From NCBI GenBank assembly GCA_964460655.1, contig CAYWSH010000034.1:1-28313 (forward strand): DNA of 28,313 nucleotides. Reading direction: 5' to 3'. The DNA comes from CAVUAF01 sp964460655. GTDB taxonomy: Bacteria; Acidobacteriota; Terriglobia; Terriglobales; Acidobacteriaceae. The notes beneath the pieces are model-generated. The model was not told where the DNA came from. It did not search any database and saw only the letters and a list, made by a program, of their open reading frames with translations. The number at the start of each line of letters is the position of its first letter. Position 1 is the stretch's first letter. Shown in pieces: positions 1-7,476 of the stretch. A program made the translations under genes and the position numbers.

Positions 1-824
1 GCGTCGGCAAGACGGAAATGGCGCGCACGCTGGCGCAATTCCTCTTCGGCAGCGAAAAGTCGCTCATCCGCTTCGATATGTCGGAGTTCATGGAGCCACA
101 CTCGGTCTCGAAGTTCATCGGCTCGCCTCCGGGCTACGTCGGCTACGACGAGGGCGGCCAGCTCACCGAGCGCGTGAAGCGCGCGCCGTACAGCGTGGTG
201 CTGCTCGACGAGATCGAGAAGGCGCATCCCGACGTGTTCAACATCCTGCTGCAGGTGTTCGAAGACGGCCAGATGACCGACGGCCTGGGCAATACGGTGG
301 ACTTCAAGAACACCATCATCGTGATGACCTCGAACATCGGCGCGCGTCACCTGCAAAAGCGCACTGGGCTGGGCTTTGCGTCGGAGAAGGACGAGGCCAT
401 CTCGGACAAAGTGCAGGAGATGGTGCGCAACGAGGTCAAGCGCACGTTCAATCCCGAGTTCCTGAACCGGCTGGACGAAGTCATCATCTTCAACGCGCTG
501 GGCGAGCAGGACCTGATCCAGATCGTCGAGCTGATGGTGCAGCAACTGAACCAGCACCTGGCGCAGAAGGCCATCACCATCACGGTGAACGAAGACGCCA
601 AGAAGTGGATCCTGGAAAAGACGCTCGGCGACCGCTCGTACGGCGCGCGTCCGCTGCGGCGTGCGTTGCAAAAGTACATCGAGGACCCGCTCTCGGAAGC
701 GCTGATCCAGGGCACGTTCACCACGCGGCCGGCGTTCATCGAGGTCTACCTCGAGAACAACCAGCTCTTCTGGCGGCCCGTGGGCGAAGAGAAACAGGAA
801 GGCGTGCTGCTGTATACGCCGTAA
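1..824 (+). CDS. clpC: ClpC-type AAA+ unfoldase, C-terminal part (5' end outside window)
   Basis: This is the second ATPase module of a Hsp100/Clp unfoldase, which threads proteins into the ClpP protease or remodels aggregates in the cytoplasm. The window opens inside the Walker A loop (VGKTE, read from base 3). The Walker B stretch VVLLDEIEKAHPDVFN, the sensor-1 region (IIVMTSNIGA), the arginine-finger region (NPEFLNRLDEVI) and the C-terminal sensor-2 motif GARPLRRAL follow in order. The pore loop GYVGYDEGGQLTE resembles ClpC rather than ClpA. The gene ends with TAA and is followed 22 bp later by a strong hairpin terminator. The internal ATG at base 18 is not the start, because the frame is open to the edge and the motif before it is required. 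ClpB is the main alternative, but the sequence around the second domain and the C-terminus fits ClpC better. Confidence 0.9.
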   Translation, partial: VGKTEMARTLAQFLFGSEKSLIRFDMSEFMEPHSVSKFIGSPPGYVGYDEGGQLTERVKRAPYSVVLLDEIEKAHPDVFNILLQVFEDGQMTDGLGNTVDFKNTIIVMTSNIGARHLQKRTGLGFASEKDEAISDKVQEMVRNEVKRTFNPEFLNRLDEVIIFNALGEQDLIQIVELMVQQLNQHLAQKAITITVNEDAKKWILEKTLGDRSYGARPLRRALQKYIEDPLSEALIQGTFTTRPAFIEVYLENNQLFWRPVGEEKQEGVLLYTP

Positions 825-846
825 GAAGGCCGCATCAAGACACTCG

Positions 847-878
847 AGCCCGGCCGCGGAGGCCGGGCTTTTCGTTTT
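847..878 (+). terminator. Rho-independent terminator of clpC
   Basis: A perfect 9-bp stem (AGCCCGGCC / GGCCGGGCT) with a 5-nt loop is followed by TTTTCGTTTT. It lies 22 bp after the clpC stop codon on the same strand. Confidence 0.93.
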
Positions 879-1173
879 CCGACGACTCGTCCACCTTTGC
901 GGCGCACCGCTCGCGCTGAGGACTGCCATTTTTCGTCAGGAGTTTTGGCAGTTTCTTGTCAGTCAACGCTGCGAATCAGATGTTCGTCGTGAATTCCAAG
1001 CCTTGTCTTTCAGTGCTTTGTGATTGTCGAAGGTGCCGTACCTCACTTGGTAACGCGATTGCAATGTCACCGAGAGTTGCTTGGTCCCCCGACTCCCCTA
1101 CTGCCCCTGCAGCCCCAAGCCGAACAACCGCTGTTCGCTCTCGTCTTGAATACGACGAGAATTGGAGGCTGCT
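879..1173. other. Intergenic stretch, no gene seen
   Basis: No convincing gene was found. By eye it is poorer in GC than its surroundings. It holds a 7-bp inverted repeat (ACTGCCA at 922-928, TGGCAGT at 946-952) and a 5-bp hairpin (TCGTC 1141-1145, GACGA 1154-1158) just upstream of the ribosome binding site GGAGG at 1164-1168. No promoter could be placed with confidence. Short open frames here lack ribosome sites and recognisable sequence. Confidence 0.5.
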
Positions 1174-2331
1174 GTGCGCGCAATGGGGAAACAGCTGCTT
1201 CTTTCAAAGCCACTTTTGTTGGCGGGACTCCTGGCCTTCGTATCACTGATGTTGTTCACACTCTTGACGCCGAACCTGCTGCGCTCGCGCGTCGCGGCCA
1301 ATGAAGCGTCGGCCGTGGGTTCAATCAGGAGCATTCAGACCGCGGCGGCAACTTATCAAAGCGAACATCCGGAGAGAGGTTATCCGCAGTCGCTCGCGGA
1401 ACTCTCGCCCTATCTCGATTCCAATCTCTCGGCTGGTCTGAAGTCGGGCTATGAGTTTCGGCTGGGTGGGACCGCTAACGGATTTACCGTCGAAGCGGTA
1501 CCCACTGCGCAAGGGCAGACGGGGCAGCGCACCTTTGCAACCGACGAGAGGGGCGCCATAAGTTACCGAATCGGCCGCGGGGCGGAACAACTGCTTGACG
1601 GCGCGCCGACGCAGCCGCAAGGGAAAGCCTCGTCCCGCCGCATGATCCGCAGAGGCTCGATGGACTTCTTAGCCCCACACCCACAACAGATCATTGAAAA
1701 GATTCGCGCCGTAGCTTATGACTTTGGAGGATACGTTGACTCGGTGCGCCTCTCCGACGATGGCCACGAGGCACAGCAGGCGCGAATCGTCATCCGCGTG
1801 CCAGTCGTTCGCCTCGACGACGTTCGTAGGAAGGTTCGAGAAATCGCGGGGAACCCCCTGCGCGACGAAGACGAAGCGCGCGATGTAACCGCGCAGCACG
1901 TCGACCTGCAGTCGAATCTCCGCAACTTCCACGCCGAGGAGGCCCAGTATCTCGAAATCATGCAAAGGTCTGGCACCATCAAGGACACGCTGGCTGTTGC
2001 GGAACGCTTGGCTGACGTGCGCGGGCGGATCGAACGTACACAGGGCCAACTTGACGTTTTGTCGCACGAGACCGAGATGGGGCTGCTGGAGATCGCGTTG
2101 CGAACCGAAATCGTCGCACAGCCGGCCGAGATCCACTGGCATCCGGTAATGGCGGCGAAGGCCGCGCTCTCAGAAGCAGCGGGCGATCTCTCCGCTTATG
2201 CTGACTTCATGATTGCCACGGCCATTCGCCTGCCAGCGTTCTTGCTGTGGGCCTGCACGCTGCTTGCATCGGGCGTGGGCGGTTGGCGTGTGACGCGATG
2301 GTTCTGGAGAACGTTTGTCTACAGCGCCTGA
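1174..2331 (+). CDS. Membrane protein: pseudopilin-like domain fused to DUF4349
   Basis: I start at GTG 1174 because GGAGG (1164-1168) lies 5 nt before it; TTG 1162 and ATG 1183 fit worse. The 385-residue product has a hydrophobic helix near residues 8-26 running into PNLLRSRVAANEASAVGSIR, which is the end of a type IV pilin N-terminal helix as seen in acidobacterial pseudopilins. The pilin-like globular part continues to about 135 (KSGYEF, TGQRTFATDERGAISYR). The prepilin peptidase motif GFTLIE and Glu5 are absent. Residues about 150-315 match DUF4349 (RRMIRRGSMDF, FGGYVDSV, DVTAQHVDLQSNLRN, the VRGRIERTQGQLD coiled coil), and a membrane helix follows near 353-371. Function is unknown; DUF4349 proteins are envelope-anchored. 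The fusion could not be a pilus subunit in the usual way. The next gene lies 81 bp downstream on the same strand. Confidence 0.82.
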   Translation: MRAMGKQLLLSKPLLLAGLLAFVSLMLFTLLTPNLLRSRVAANEASAVGSIRSIQTAAATYQSEHPERGYPQSLAELSPYLDSNLSAGLKSGYEFRLGGTANGFTVEAVPTAQGQTGQRTFATDERGAISYRIGRGAEQLLDGAPTQPQGKASSRRMIRRGSMDFLAPHPQQIIEKIRAVAYDFGGYVDSVRLSDDGHEAQQARIVIRVPVVRLDDVRRKVREIAGNPLRDEDEARDVTAQHVDLQSNLRNFHAEEAQYLEIMQRSGTIKDTLAVAERLADVRGRIERTQGQLDVLSHETEMGLLEIALRTEIVAQPAEIHWHPVMAAKAALSEAAGDLSAYADFMIATAIRLPAFLLWACTLLASGVGGWRVTRWFWRTFVYSA

Positions 2332-2373
2332 TTTACACCGTAGGAGCCGTTTGGGGTCAAGGTCTTTCTGTTT

Positions 2374-2400
2374 TTGAATCCTTCGCGCTCCCGTTAGAAT
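2374..2400 (+). promoter_or_regulatory. Candidate promoter for the amidohydrolase gene
   Basis: TTGAAT (2374-2379) and TAGAAT (2395-2400) are separated by 15 bp. The ATG follows 12 nt after the -10 box, so a transcript from here would have almost no leader. This agrees with the lack of a clear ribosome binding site before the ATG. The spacer is shorter than ideal. Confidence 0.4.
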
Positions 2401-2412
2401 CAACCAACGCCT

Positions 2413-3591
2413 ATGAGACTGGATGCCCGCAAAGCCCTAGCCACAGCGCTTTTCGCCGTTGTCGCCGTTCTTGCCCGCCGCACGCTGCTGCACGCGCAGG
2501 CGCCGCAGACGCCCGGCCAGATCCGTCCGCGGCCTGCCGAAGGGCGCCAGCCGCAACTGCCGCCGCCCACCATCACCGAGTACCATCCGCGCTCGACGCT
2601 CGTGGTGCCACAGCATCCGGTGCCGCGCGCGAAGTATCCGGTCATCGACATCCACTCGCACCACCCCACGCCGATCCCCGCCGACCAGTACAAGCAGGTG
2701 GTCGAATCCATGGACCAGCTCAACCTCAAGCTGCTCATCAACCTGAGCGGTGGCTGGGGCGACCGGTTGCGGCAGGGTCTGGCGGCCATCAAGAACTCGC
2801 CGTATCCCGACCGCATGGTGCTGTTCGCCAATGTTGACTGGAACGGCTGGGGACCGGGCTCGGGCGAGAAGTGGGCGAAGCAATTCGAGGAAGACATCAA
2901 GGCCGGCGCCAAGGGGCTGAAGATCTTCAAGGACCTCGGGCTGTCCGCGAAGAAGGCTGACGGCACGCGCCTCCACGTGGACGATCCTGAGCTCGACCCC
3001 GTCTTCGAAAAATGCGCCGAGCTGAATGTGCCTGTCCTGATCCACACGGCCGACCCGGAGGAATTCTTCGCGCCGCTCGACTTCAACAACGAGCGCTGGC
3101 TCGAGCAGGCGCTGTATCCGGGCCGCCGCTATCAGGACCGCACCAAGTTCCCGTCATTCGAAGAGCTGGTGGGCGAGCGCGACCGCATGTTCGCGCGCCA
3201 TCCCAAGACGCGTTTCATCCTGGCGCATTTTGGCTGGGAGGCGAACGACCTCGGCCGGCTCAGCCAGTTGCTCGATCGCCTGCCGAACGTTTATCCCGAG
3301 GTCGCGGCCGTGCTCTATGACTTTGGGCGCCAGCCGCGCGCGGCGAGGGCGTTCTTCATCAAGTACCAGGACCGCGTCTTATTCGGAAAGGATAGCTACC
3401 AGCCCGATGAATATCCTTATTACTGGCGGACGTTCGAGACCGCAGACGAATACTTCGACTACTACCGCGATTATCACGCGTTCTGGAAGCTCTACGGCCT
3501 CGACCTGCCGGATGAGGTCCTGAAGAAGCTGTATTACAAGAACGCGCTGAAGGTGACGCCGGGCCTGCCGTCGGCGGGGTTCCCGAAGTAA
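2413..3591 (+). CDS. Exported amidohydrolase-2 family (PF04909) metal-dependent hydrolase
   Basis: The 392-residue protein has an N-terminal hydrophobic stretch and a likely signal peptidase site around HAQ-AP (residue 30). The TIM-barrel metal and catalytic ligands of the amidohydrolase-2 family are all visible: D79-x-H81 in VIDIHSHH, K170 in GLKIFKD, H211 in VLIHTADP, H272 in FILAHFG and D327 in LFGKDSY. Family members are hydrolases or decarboxylases (ACMSD and resorcylate decarboxylase types), and the substrate here cannot be read from sequence. The proline-rich linker (residues 30-70) after the signal peptide suits a secreted or periplasmic enzyme. Start ATG 2413 is the first one that gives the signal peptide. 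The gene converges with the ClC gene across the repeat element at 3615-3680. Confidence 0.85.
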   Translation: MRLDARKALATALFAVVAVLARRTLLHAQAPQTPGQIRPRPAEGRQPQLPPPTITEYHPRSTLVVPQHPVPRAKYPVIDIHSHHPTPIPADQYKQVVESMDQLNLKLLINLSGGWGDRLRQGLAAIKNSPYPDRMVLFANVDWNGWGPGSGEKWAKQFEEDIKAGAKGLKIFKDLGLSAKKADGTRLHVDDPELDPVFEKCAELNVPVLIHTADPEEFFAPLDFNNERWLEQALYPGRRYQDRTKFPSFEELVGERDRMFARHPKTRFILAHFGWEANDLGRLSQLLDRLPNVYPEVAAVLYDFGRQPRAARAFFIKYQDRVLFGKDSYQPDEYPYYWRTFETADEYFDYYRDYHAFWKLYGLDLPDEVLKKLYYKNALKVTPGLPSAGFPK

Positions 3592-3614
3592 GCGCGAGGG
3601 CGCGTCATAGCCTC

Positions 3615-3680
3615 ATCTGCGGTCTAAGATTTGAAAGCTCTTAACCGCAGATTACGCGGATAACAGGTCGCAGATTACGC
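3615..3680. repeat. CGCAGA-type intergenic element A (hairpin plus tandem repeat)
   Basis: ATCTGCGGT (3615-3623) pairs with ACCGCAGAT (3644-3652), and inside it TAAGA pairs with TCTTA, giving 14 bp with one bulged base. The 12-mer CGCAGATTACGC occurs at 3646-3657 and again at 3669-3680. It fills the gap between two convergent stop codons (3591 and 3694), so it may act as a two-way terminator, although there is no long T tract. Confidence 0.75.
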
Positions 3681-3693
3681 AGAACGCTCTGCT

Positions 3694-5490
3694 TCACGAC
3701 GTTCTAAACGTTTTTGTCCAGCCCGGCTCGCGAACGTGTTCCTCTTCCAGCCGGCGCAGTCGCGCTGCCAGGATGCCGGCGCGGCCAAGATAGCCGACGA
3801 GTTTCCGCGGGTCATGGCGCTCCACCACCGGCAAGCGGCCGACGCCGGCACGCAGCATGCGCGCAGCCGCGTCGTGCAGCGTCTCATCCGGATAGGTCAC
3901 GATCACATCCGCATTGCCGACGGCGCTCACCGGCTGCCGGCCCGCGGGATCGGCCTCGAGCGCGCGCAGCACGTCGCCGCGCGTGATGATGCCGCTGAGC
4001 CGGCCCTCTGCGTCCACCAGGCAGAGGCCCTGGTGGCTCATCACCAGGGGATCGCGCCTCTGGATGCGCTCCGCCAGTTCGGAGAGCGGCATGGACTCGC
4101 TGATGGTGGCCACGTCGTGCCGCATCGTCTCGCTCACCACCACTTGCTGCAGCACGTCGGCTTCGTACTCGCTGTGGATACGCACGCCACGCCGCGCCAG
4201 CTTCTCCGTCATGATGGAATGCTTGGTGAAGCGGAGCGCCACGAGGTCCGCGATCACGCTCACCAGCATGAGCGGCAGCACCGCGTTGTAGTCCTGCGTG
4301 ATCTCGAAGGCAAAAATGATGAACGTGAACGTGGCGCGCGATGCGGCGCCGAACACCGCGCCCATCGCCACCAGGGCGAACGCGCCCGGCTGCAAGTGCG
4401 CTTGCGGGAATACCTGGTTCACGGCCATCGCGAAAGCGCCGCCGAGCGCGGCCCCGACCATGAACATCGGCGCCAGCAGCCCGCCCGACGTTCCCGAGCC
4501 GAGCGTCACGAGGAGTGCGAGCGCCTTGAACAACGCAATGACCAGCAGCACTTTCAGCGCGAGGGTCCCGGTCAGGATCGCGGTCAGCGTGTCGTAACCC
4601 ACACCCAGCACGCGCGGCACGAAGAAGCCGATCACGCCCGCCGCCACGCCGCCGATCACCGGCCACCACATCCAGTGGATGGGCAGCTTCTCGTACTGGT
4701 CTTCCACCCAATACAGCGCTTTGCTGAACACGACCGCGGCAAAGCCACAGAGAACGCCCAGCACGATGTAGAAGGGAAGCGCGCGGGGAATGCCGAAGTC
4801 CGGCGTGCCGACGTCGAACATCGGCCCTTGGCCCATCAGCAAGCGGTGGATCTCCGTCGCGAGCGTGCTGGCGATCACCAGGGGGATGAACGACCGTGCC
4901 TTGAACTCGAACAGCAATAGCTCGATGGCGAGGATGACGGCCGCGATCGGCGTGCTGAACGTTGCCGCCATGCCCGCGGCCGCGCCGCAGGCGAGCAGGA
5001 CCTTGCGCTCGGCCGCCGTCACATGCAGCGCCTGGCCGACGAGCGAGCCGAGCGCGCCGCCCGTCTGGATGATCGGGCCTTCGGCGCCGAACGGTCCGCC
5101 GGTCCCGATAGCGATCGCAGCGGAAACAGGTTTAAGGAGCGCGACGCGGGGAGCGATGCGGCTGCGGCTTACCAGTACGGCTTCGATCGCCTCGGGAATG
5201 CCATGGCCGCGGATCTTCGCCGAGCCGAAGCGCGCCATCAGCCCCACGATGAGCCCGCCGATGGCCGGTACCACCAGGATCCACGCGCCCAGCGTGTGCT
5301 GCTGCAGCCCGTTGAACGTGGTCGACCAACGCTGGTAGAACACCACGTTGCTGCACAGCGCGATGAGGTTATAGAGCAGATAAGCCGCGCCGGCGGCCAT
5401 GATGCCGATAAGAGCCGCCAGCAGCGCTAGTATCGCAATACGATATTGTTCCGGCCGGCTCTCCTCGAGTGGTGCTATCGGAACACTCAT
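3694..5490 (-). CDS. ClC-family anion channel/transporter with C-terminal CBS pair
   Basis: This 598-residue inner-membrane protein has the ClC fold: the GHGIPEAIEA signature (95-104), GAEGP with the gating glutamate E137, and GSGTSGGLLAP (331-341). A CBS-domain pair spans about 455-580. Several ion-pathway positions differ from E. coli ClcA: the Ser of GSGIP is His96, the internal proton glutamate (E203) aligns with Leu191 next to E190, and the central tyrosine aligns with Met427 (HSIMTEKL). These changes are probably typical of a subfamily, but they leave open whether it is an H+/Cl- exchanger or a channel. The ATG lies 8 bp after the stop of the MarR gene, so the two are probably co-transcribed. 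It may help in acid stress or halide balance (inference). Confidence 0.93.
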   Translation of the reverse strand: MSVPIAPLEESRPEQYRIAILALLAALIGIMAAGAAYLLYNLIALCSNVVFYQRWSTTFNGLQQHTLGAWILVVPAIGGLIVGLMARFGSAKIRGHGIPEAIEAVLVSRSRIAPRVALLKPVSAAIAIGTGGPFGAEGPIIQTGGALGSLVGQALHVTAAERKVLLACGAAAGMAATFSTPIAAVILAIELLLFEFKARSFIPLVIASTLATEIHRLLMGQGPMFDVGTPDFGIPRALPFYIVLGVLCGFAAVVFSKALYWVEDQYEKLPIHWMWWPVIGGVAAGVIGFFVPRVLGVGYDTLTAILTGTLALKVLLVIALFKALALLVTLGSGTSGGLLAPMFMVGAALGGAFAMAVNQVFPQAHLQPGAFALVAMGAVFGAASRATFTFIIFAFEITQDYNAVLPLMLVSVIADLVALRFTKHSIMTEKLARRGVRIHSEYEADVLQQVVVSETMRHDVATISESMPLSELAERIQRRDPLVMSHQGLCLVDAEGRLSGIITRGDVLRALEADPAGRQPVSAVGNADVIVTYPDETLHDAAARMLRAGVGRLPVVERHDPRKLVGYLGRAGILAARLRRLEEEHVREPGWTKTFRTS

Positions 5491-5498
5491 AAGAAGGT

Positions 5499-5924
5499 CT
5501 AGGTGCGGCGCTTTGTCTTCGCCCTGGAACTGACCAGCCGCTCCAAGGCAGCGACCAGCGCCGGCGCTTGCGAAGTCAGCTCGTCACGATGATGCCGTGC
5601 CAGGCGTGCCAGCAGCTTCTCGCCGCGCGGCAGCAGTTCCACCAGCACCTGCCTCCGGTCACTCTTGCCCCGGGCGCGCCGCACGAGGCCGCGCGCTGCG
5701 GAGCGGTCGATCAATTCCACGGCGCTGTGGTGCTGGATCTGCAGGCACTCCGCCAGGTCGCGGATGCTCGGCGCGGCGCCGGTCGGCACGCCCTTGATCG
5801 CCAGCATCAGCTGGTACTGCTGCGCTTCCACGCCCGCCCGGCGGGCCGCTCCTTCGCTGAAGTGCAGGAACTGGCGCAGGTGATTGCGGAAGGCGGCCAG
5901 CGCCTCGTATTCTGCCGGCGTCAT
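5499..5924 (-). CDS. MarR-family transcriptional regulator
   Basis: A winged-helix DNA-binding protein of 141 residues from ATG 5924 (MTPAEYEALAAFRNHL), a normal MarR length. The helix-turn-helix region is SIRDLAECLQIQHHSAVELIDRSAARGLV, followed by the wing RARGKSDRRQVLVELLPRGE. An upstream extension to about 6056 is open, but it would read through an excellent operator palindrome and has no MarR-like sequence, so I reject it. AAAGG, 4 nt before the ATG, may serve as ribosome site and partly overlaps that palindrome. The ClC gene follows after 8 bp; the regulator probably represses itself and the transporter. The ligand is unknown. Confidence 0.88.
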   Translation of the reverse strand: MTPAEYEALAAFRNHLRQFLHFSEGAARRAGVEAQQYQLMLAIKGVPTGAAPSIRDLAECLQIQHHSAVELIDRSAARGLVRRARGKSDRRQVLVELLPRGEKLLARLARHHRDELTSQAPALVAALERLVSSRAKTKRRT

Positions 5925-5930
5925 CGCGCC

Positions 5931-5953
5931 TTTATATCGTGCCACGATATAAA
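5931..5953. promoter_or_regulatory. Operator palindrome for the MarR regulator
   Basis: TTTATATCGTG and CACGATATAAA form a perfect 11-bp inverted repeat around one base. It lies 6 bp upstream of the MarR ATG and overlaps the presumed ribosome site. The size and placement are those of a MarR autoregulatory operator. A matching half-site CACGATA lies at 6020-6026. Confidence 0.8.
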
Positions 5954-6051
5954 GCTCCTGGCAAGCGTGAGGGCGGGGAGATGCGGGAATGGTACCTGAC
6001 CGGGAGCCGCACGCAAAGGCACGATAGTGGCCGTCCCGCTGCCTGTGCCGG

Positions 6052-6057
6052 TACAAT
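6052..6057 (+). promoter_or_regulatory. purB: Candidate -10 box for purB
   Basis: TACAAT lies 33 bp before the purB start. No good -35 box is visible at the normal distance, so the assignment rests on the -10 match and position only. The possible MarR half-site CACGATA (6020-6026) is just upstream. Confidence 0.35.
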
Positions 6058-6090
6058 CTTCGGTTCCGCTAATCCCTTAGGGAGAACGAT

Positions 6091-7476
6091 TTGATCGCCC
6101 GCTACACGCGACCGGGCATGGCCCGGCTTTGGAGTGACGAAGGCCGCTTCCGCGCGTGGCTCGACGTGGAACTCGCCGCTACAGCAGTGCTGGCCGAGGC
6201 CGGCATCGTGCCGAGGCCGGCGGCGCGCCTCATCCAACAGAAGGCCGACTTCGACGTAGCCCGCATTCACGCCATCGAGGCGGAGGTGAAGCACGACGTC
6301 ATCGCGTTCACCACGGCCGTGGCGGAGAAGATCGGGCCCGAATCGCGCTGGCTGCACTACGGGCTCACGTCCAACGATGTCGTCGACACGGCGCAGGCAC
6401 TGCTGCTGCGCGAAGCGTCGCGCGCCATTGCCGCGGGACTGCAGGAGCTCTCCGCCGTATTGCTGCGGCGCGCGCATGAGTTCCAGCACACGCCGCAGAT
6501 CGGGCGCACGCACGGCGTCCATGCCGAGCCCATCACCTTCGGCCTGAAGATCGCGAACTGGTATGCCGAGGTGCAGCGCAACATCGAGCGCTTCGAGCGC
6601 GCGGCGGAGGACGTGCGCGTCGGTAAGTTCTCGGGCGCCGTAGGCAACAGCGCGCACCTCGATCCGGAACTCGAAGAGCGCATCTGCGCCCGGCTGCGAC
6701 TCCAGGTCGCGCCGGTGACGTCGCAAGTGATCCAGCGTGACCGGCATGCGTACTATGTCGCGACGCTCGCCGTCATCTGCGCTACGCTGGAAAAGATCGC
6801 GCTCGAAGTGCGGCATCTGCAGCGCACGGAAGTGCGTGAAGCCGAAGAACACTTCGGCGCGAAGCAAAAGGGCTCGTCGGCCATGCCGCATAAGCGCAAT
6901 CCCGTCACCTGCGAGCAGATCTGCGGCCTGGCGCGCGTGGTGCGTGCGAACGCGCAGGCGGCGTTCGAGAATGTCGCGCTGTGGCATGAGCGCGATATCT
7001 CGCACTCCTCGGTGGAGCGCATCATCCTGCCCGATTCGACCACGCTGACCGACTACCTGCTGGCGAAGACGGCCGCGCTCATCGACACGCTCGTGGTCTA
7101 TCCGGAGCGCATGCTGGCGAACCTGAACAGCACGGGAGGCCTCGTCTTCAGTGGGCAGCTCTTGCTGGACCTGGTCGAGCAGGGCATCACGCGGGAAGAC
7201 GCGTATCGCATCGTGCAGGGCAACGCCATGCGCGCCTGGAACGAAGGGCTGGATTTCCGCAAGCTGGTCGCGGCGGACCCCGTGATCCGGAAGCGGATCA
7301 AGAAAGCGCAACTGGAGCGCGCCTTCGACCTCGAGCGCCAGCTGCGCAACGTCGACAAGATCTTTGCGCGCGTCTTCCGCGAGACGCCTCCGGCGGCGGC
7401 AAGAGAAGAAGCTCGCGTTCAGGCAGCCGGCCTGCGGCGCCGCGGTTCGCGCAAGCGCCGCACGGCCGTGAAGTAG
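6091..7476 (+). CDS. purB: Adenylosuccinate lyase
   Basis: This fumarase/aspartase-superfamily lyase releases fumarate from adenylosuccinate and from SAICAR, two steps of purine synthesis in the cytoplasm. Visible motifs are LTSNDVVDTAQ, IGRTHGVHAEP with catalytic H141, and the signature SSAMPHKRNP with the catalytic serine at 262/263. The start is TTG 6091 with AGGGAG at 6079-6084, 6 nt upstream. The core ends near residue 430, as in other PurB proteins; residues 431-461 are an extra, Arg- and Lys-rich tail (LRRRGSRKRRTAVK). That tail is encoded opposite the end of the ChaN-like gene, giving a 58-bp antisense overlap. No terminator separates the two genes. Confidence 0.95.
   Translation: MIARYTRPGMARLWSDEGRFRAWLDVELAATAVLAEAGIVPRPAARLIQQKADFDVARIHAIEAEVKHDVIAFTTAVAEKIGPESRWLHYGLTSNDVVDTAQALLLREASRAIAAGLQELSAVLLRRAHEFQHTPQIGRTHGVHAEPITFGLKIANWYAEVQRNIERFERAAEDVRVGKFSGAVGNSAHLDPELEERICARLRLQVAPVTSQVIQRDRHAYYVATLAVICATLEKIALEVRHLQRTEVREAEEHFGAKQKGSSAMPHKRNPVTCEQICGLARVVRANAQAAFENVALWHERDISHSSVERIILPDSTTLTDYLLAKTAALIDTLVVYPERMLANLNSTGGLVFSGQLLLDLVEQGITREDAYRIVQGNAMRAWNEGLDFRKLVAADPVIRKRIKKAQLERAFDLERQLRNVDKIFARVFRETPPAAAREEARVQAAGLRRRGSRKRRTAVK

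Noticed and set aside
3736..4920. 394-codon open frame on the plus strand, rich in His and Arg
   Set aside because: It is the antisense shadow of the ClC gene, with no family motif and no ribosome site; the composition is that of reversed membrane-protein codons.
5925..6056. N-terminal extension of the MarR protein
   Set aside because: It would put the operator palindrome inside coding sequence, and the added residues do not resemble the family.
5932..7311. 459-codon minus-strand frame across purB
   Set aside because: Its sequence is Arg/Asp/His-rich shadow of the intact purB gene and has no recognisable domain.
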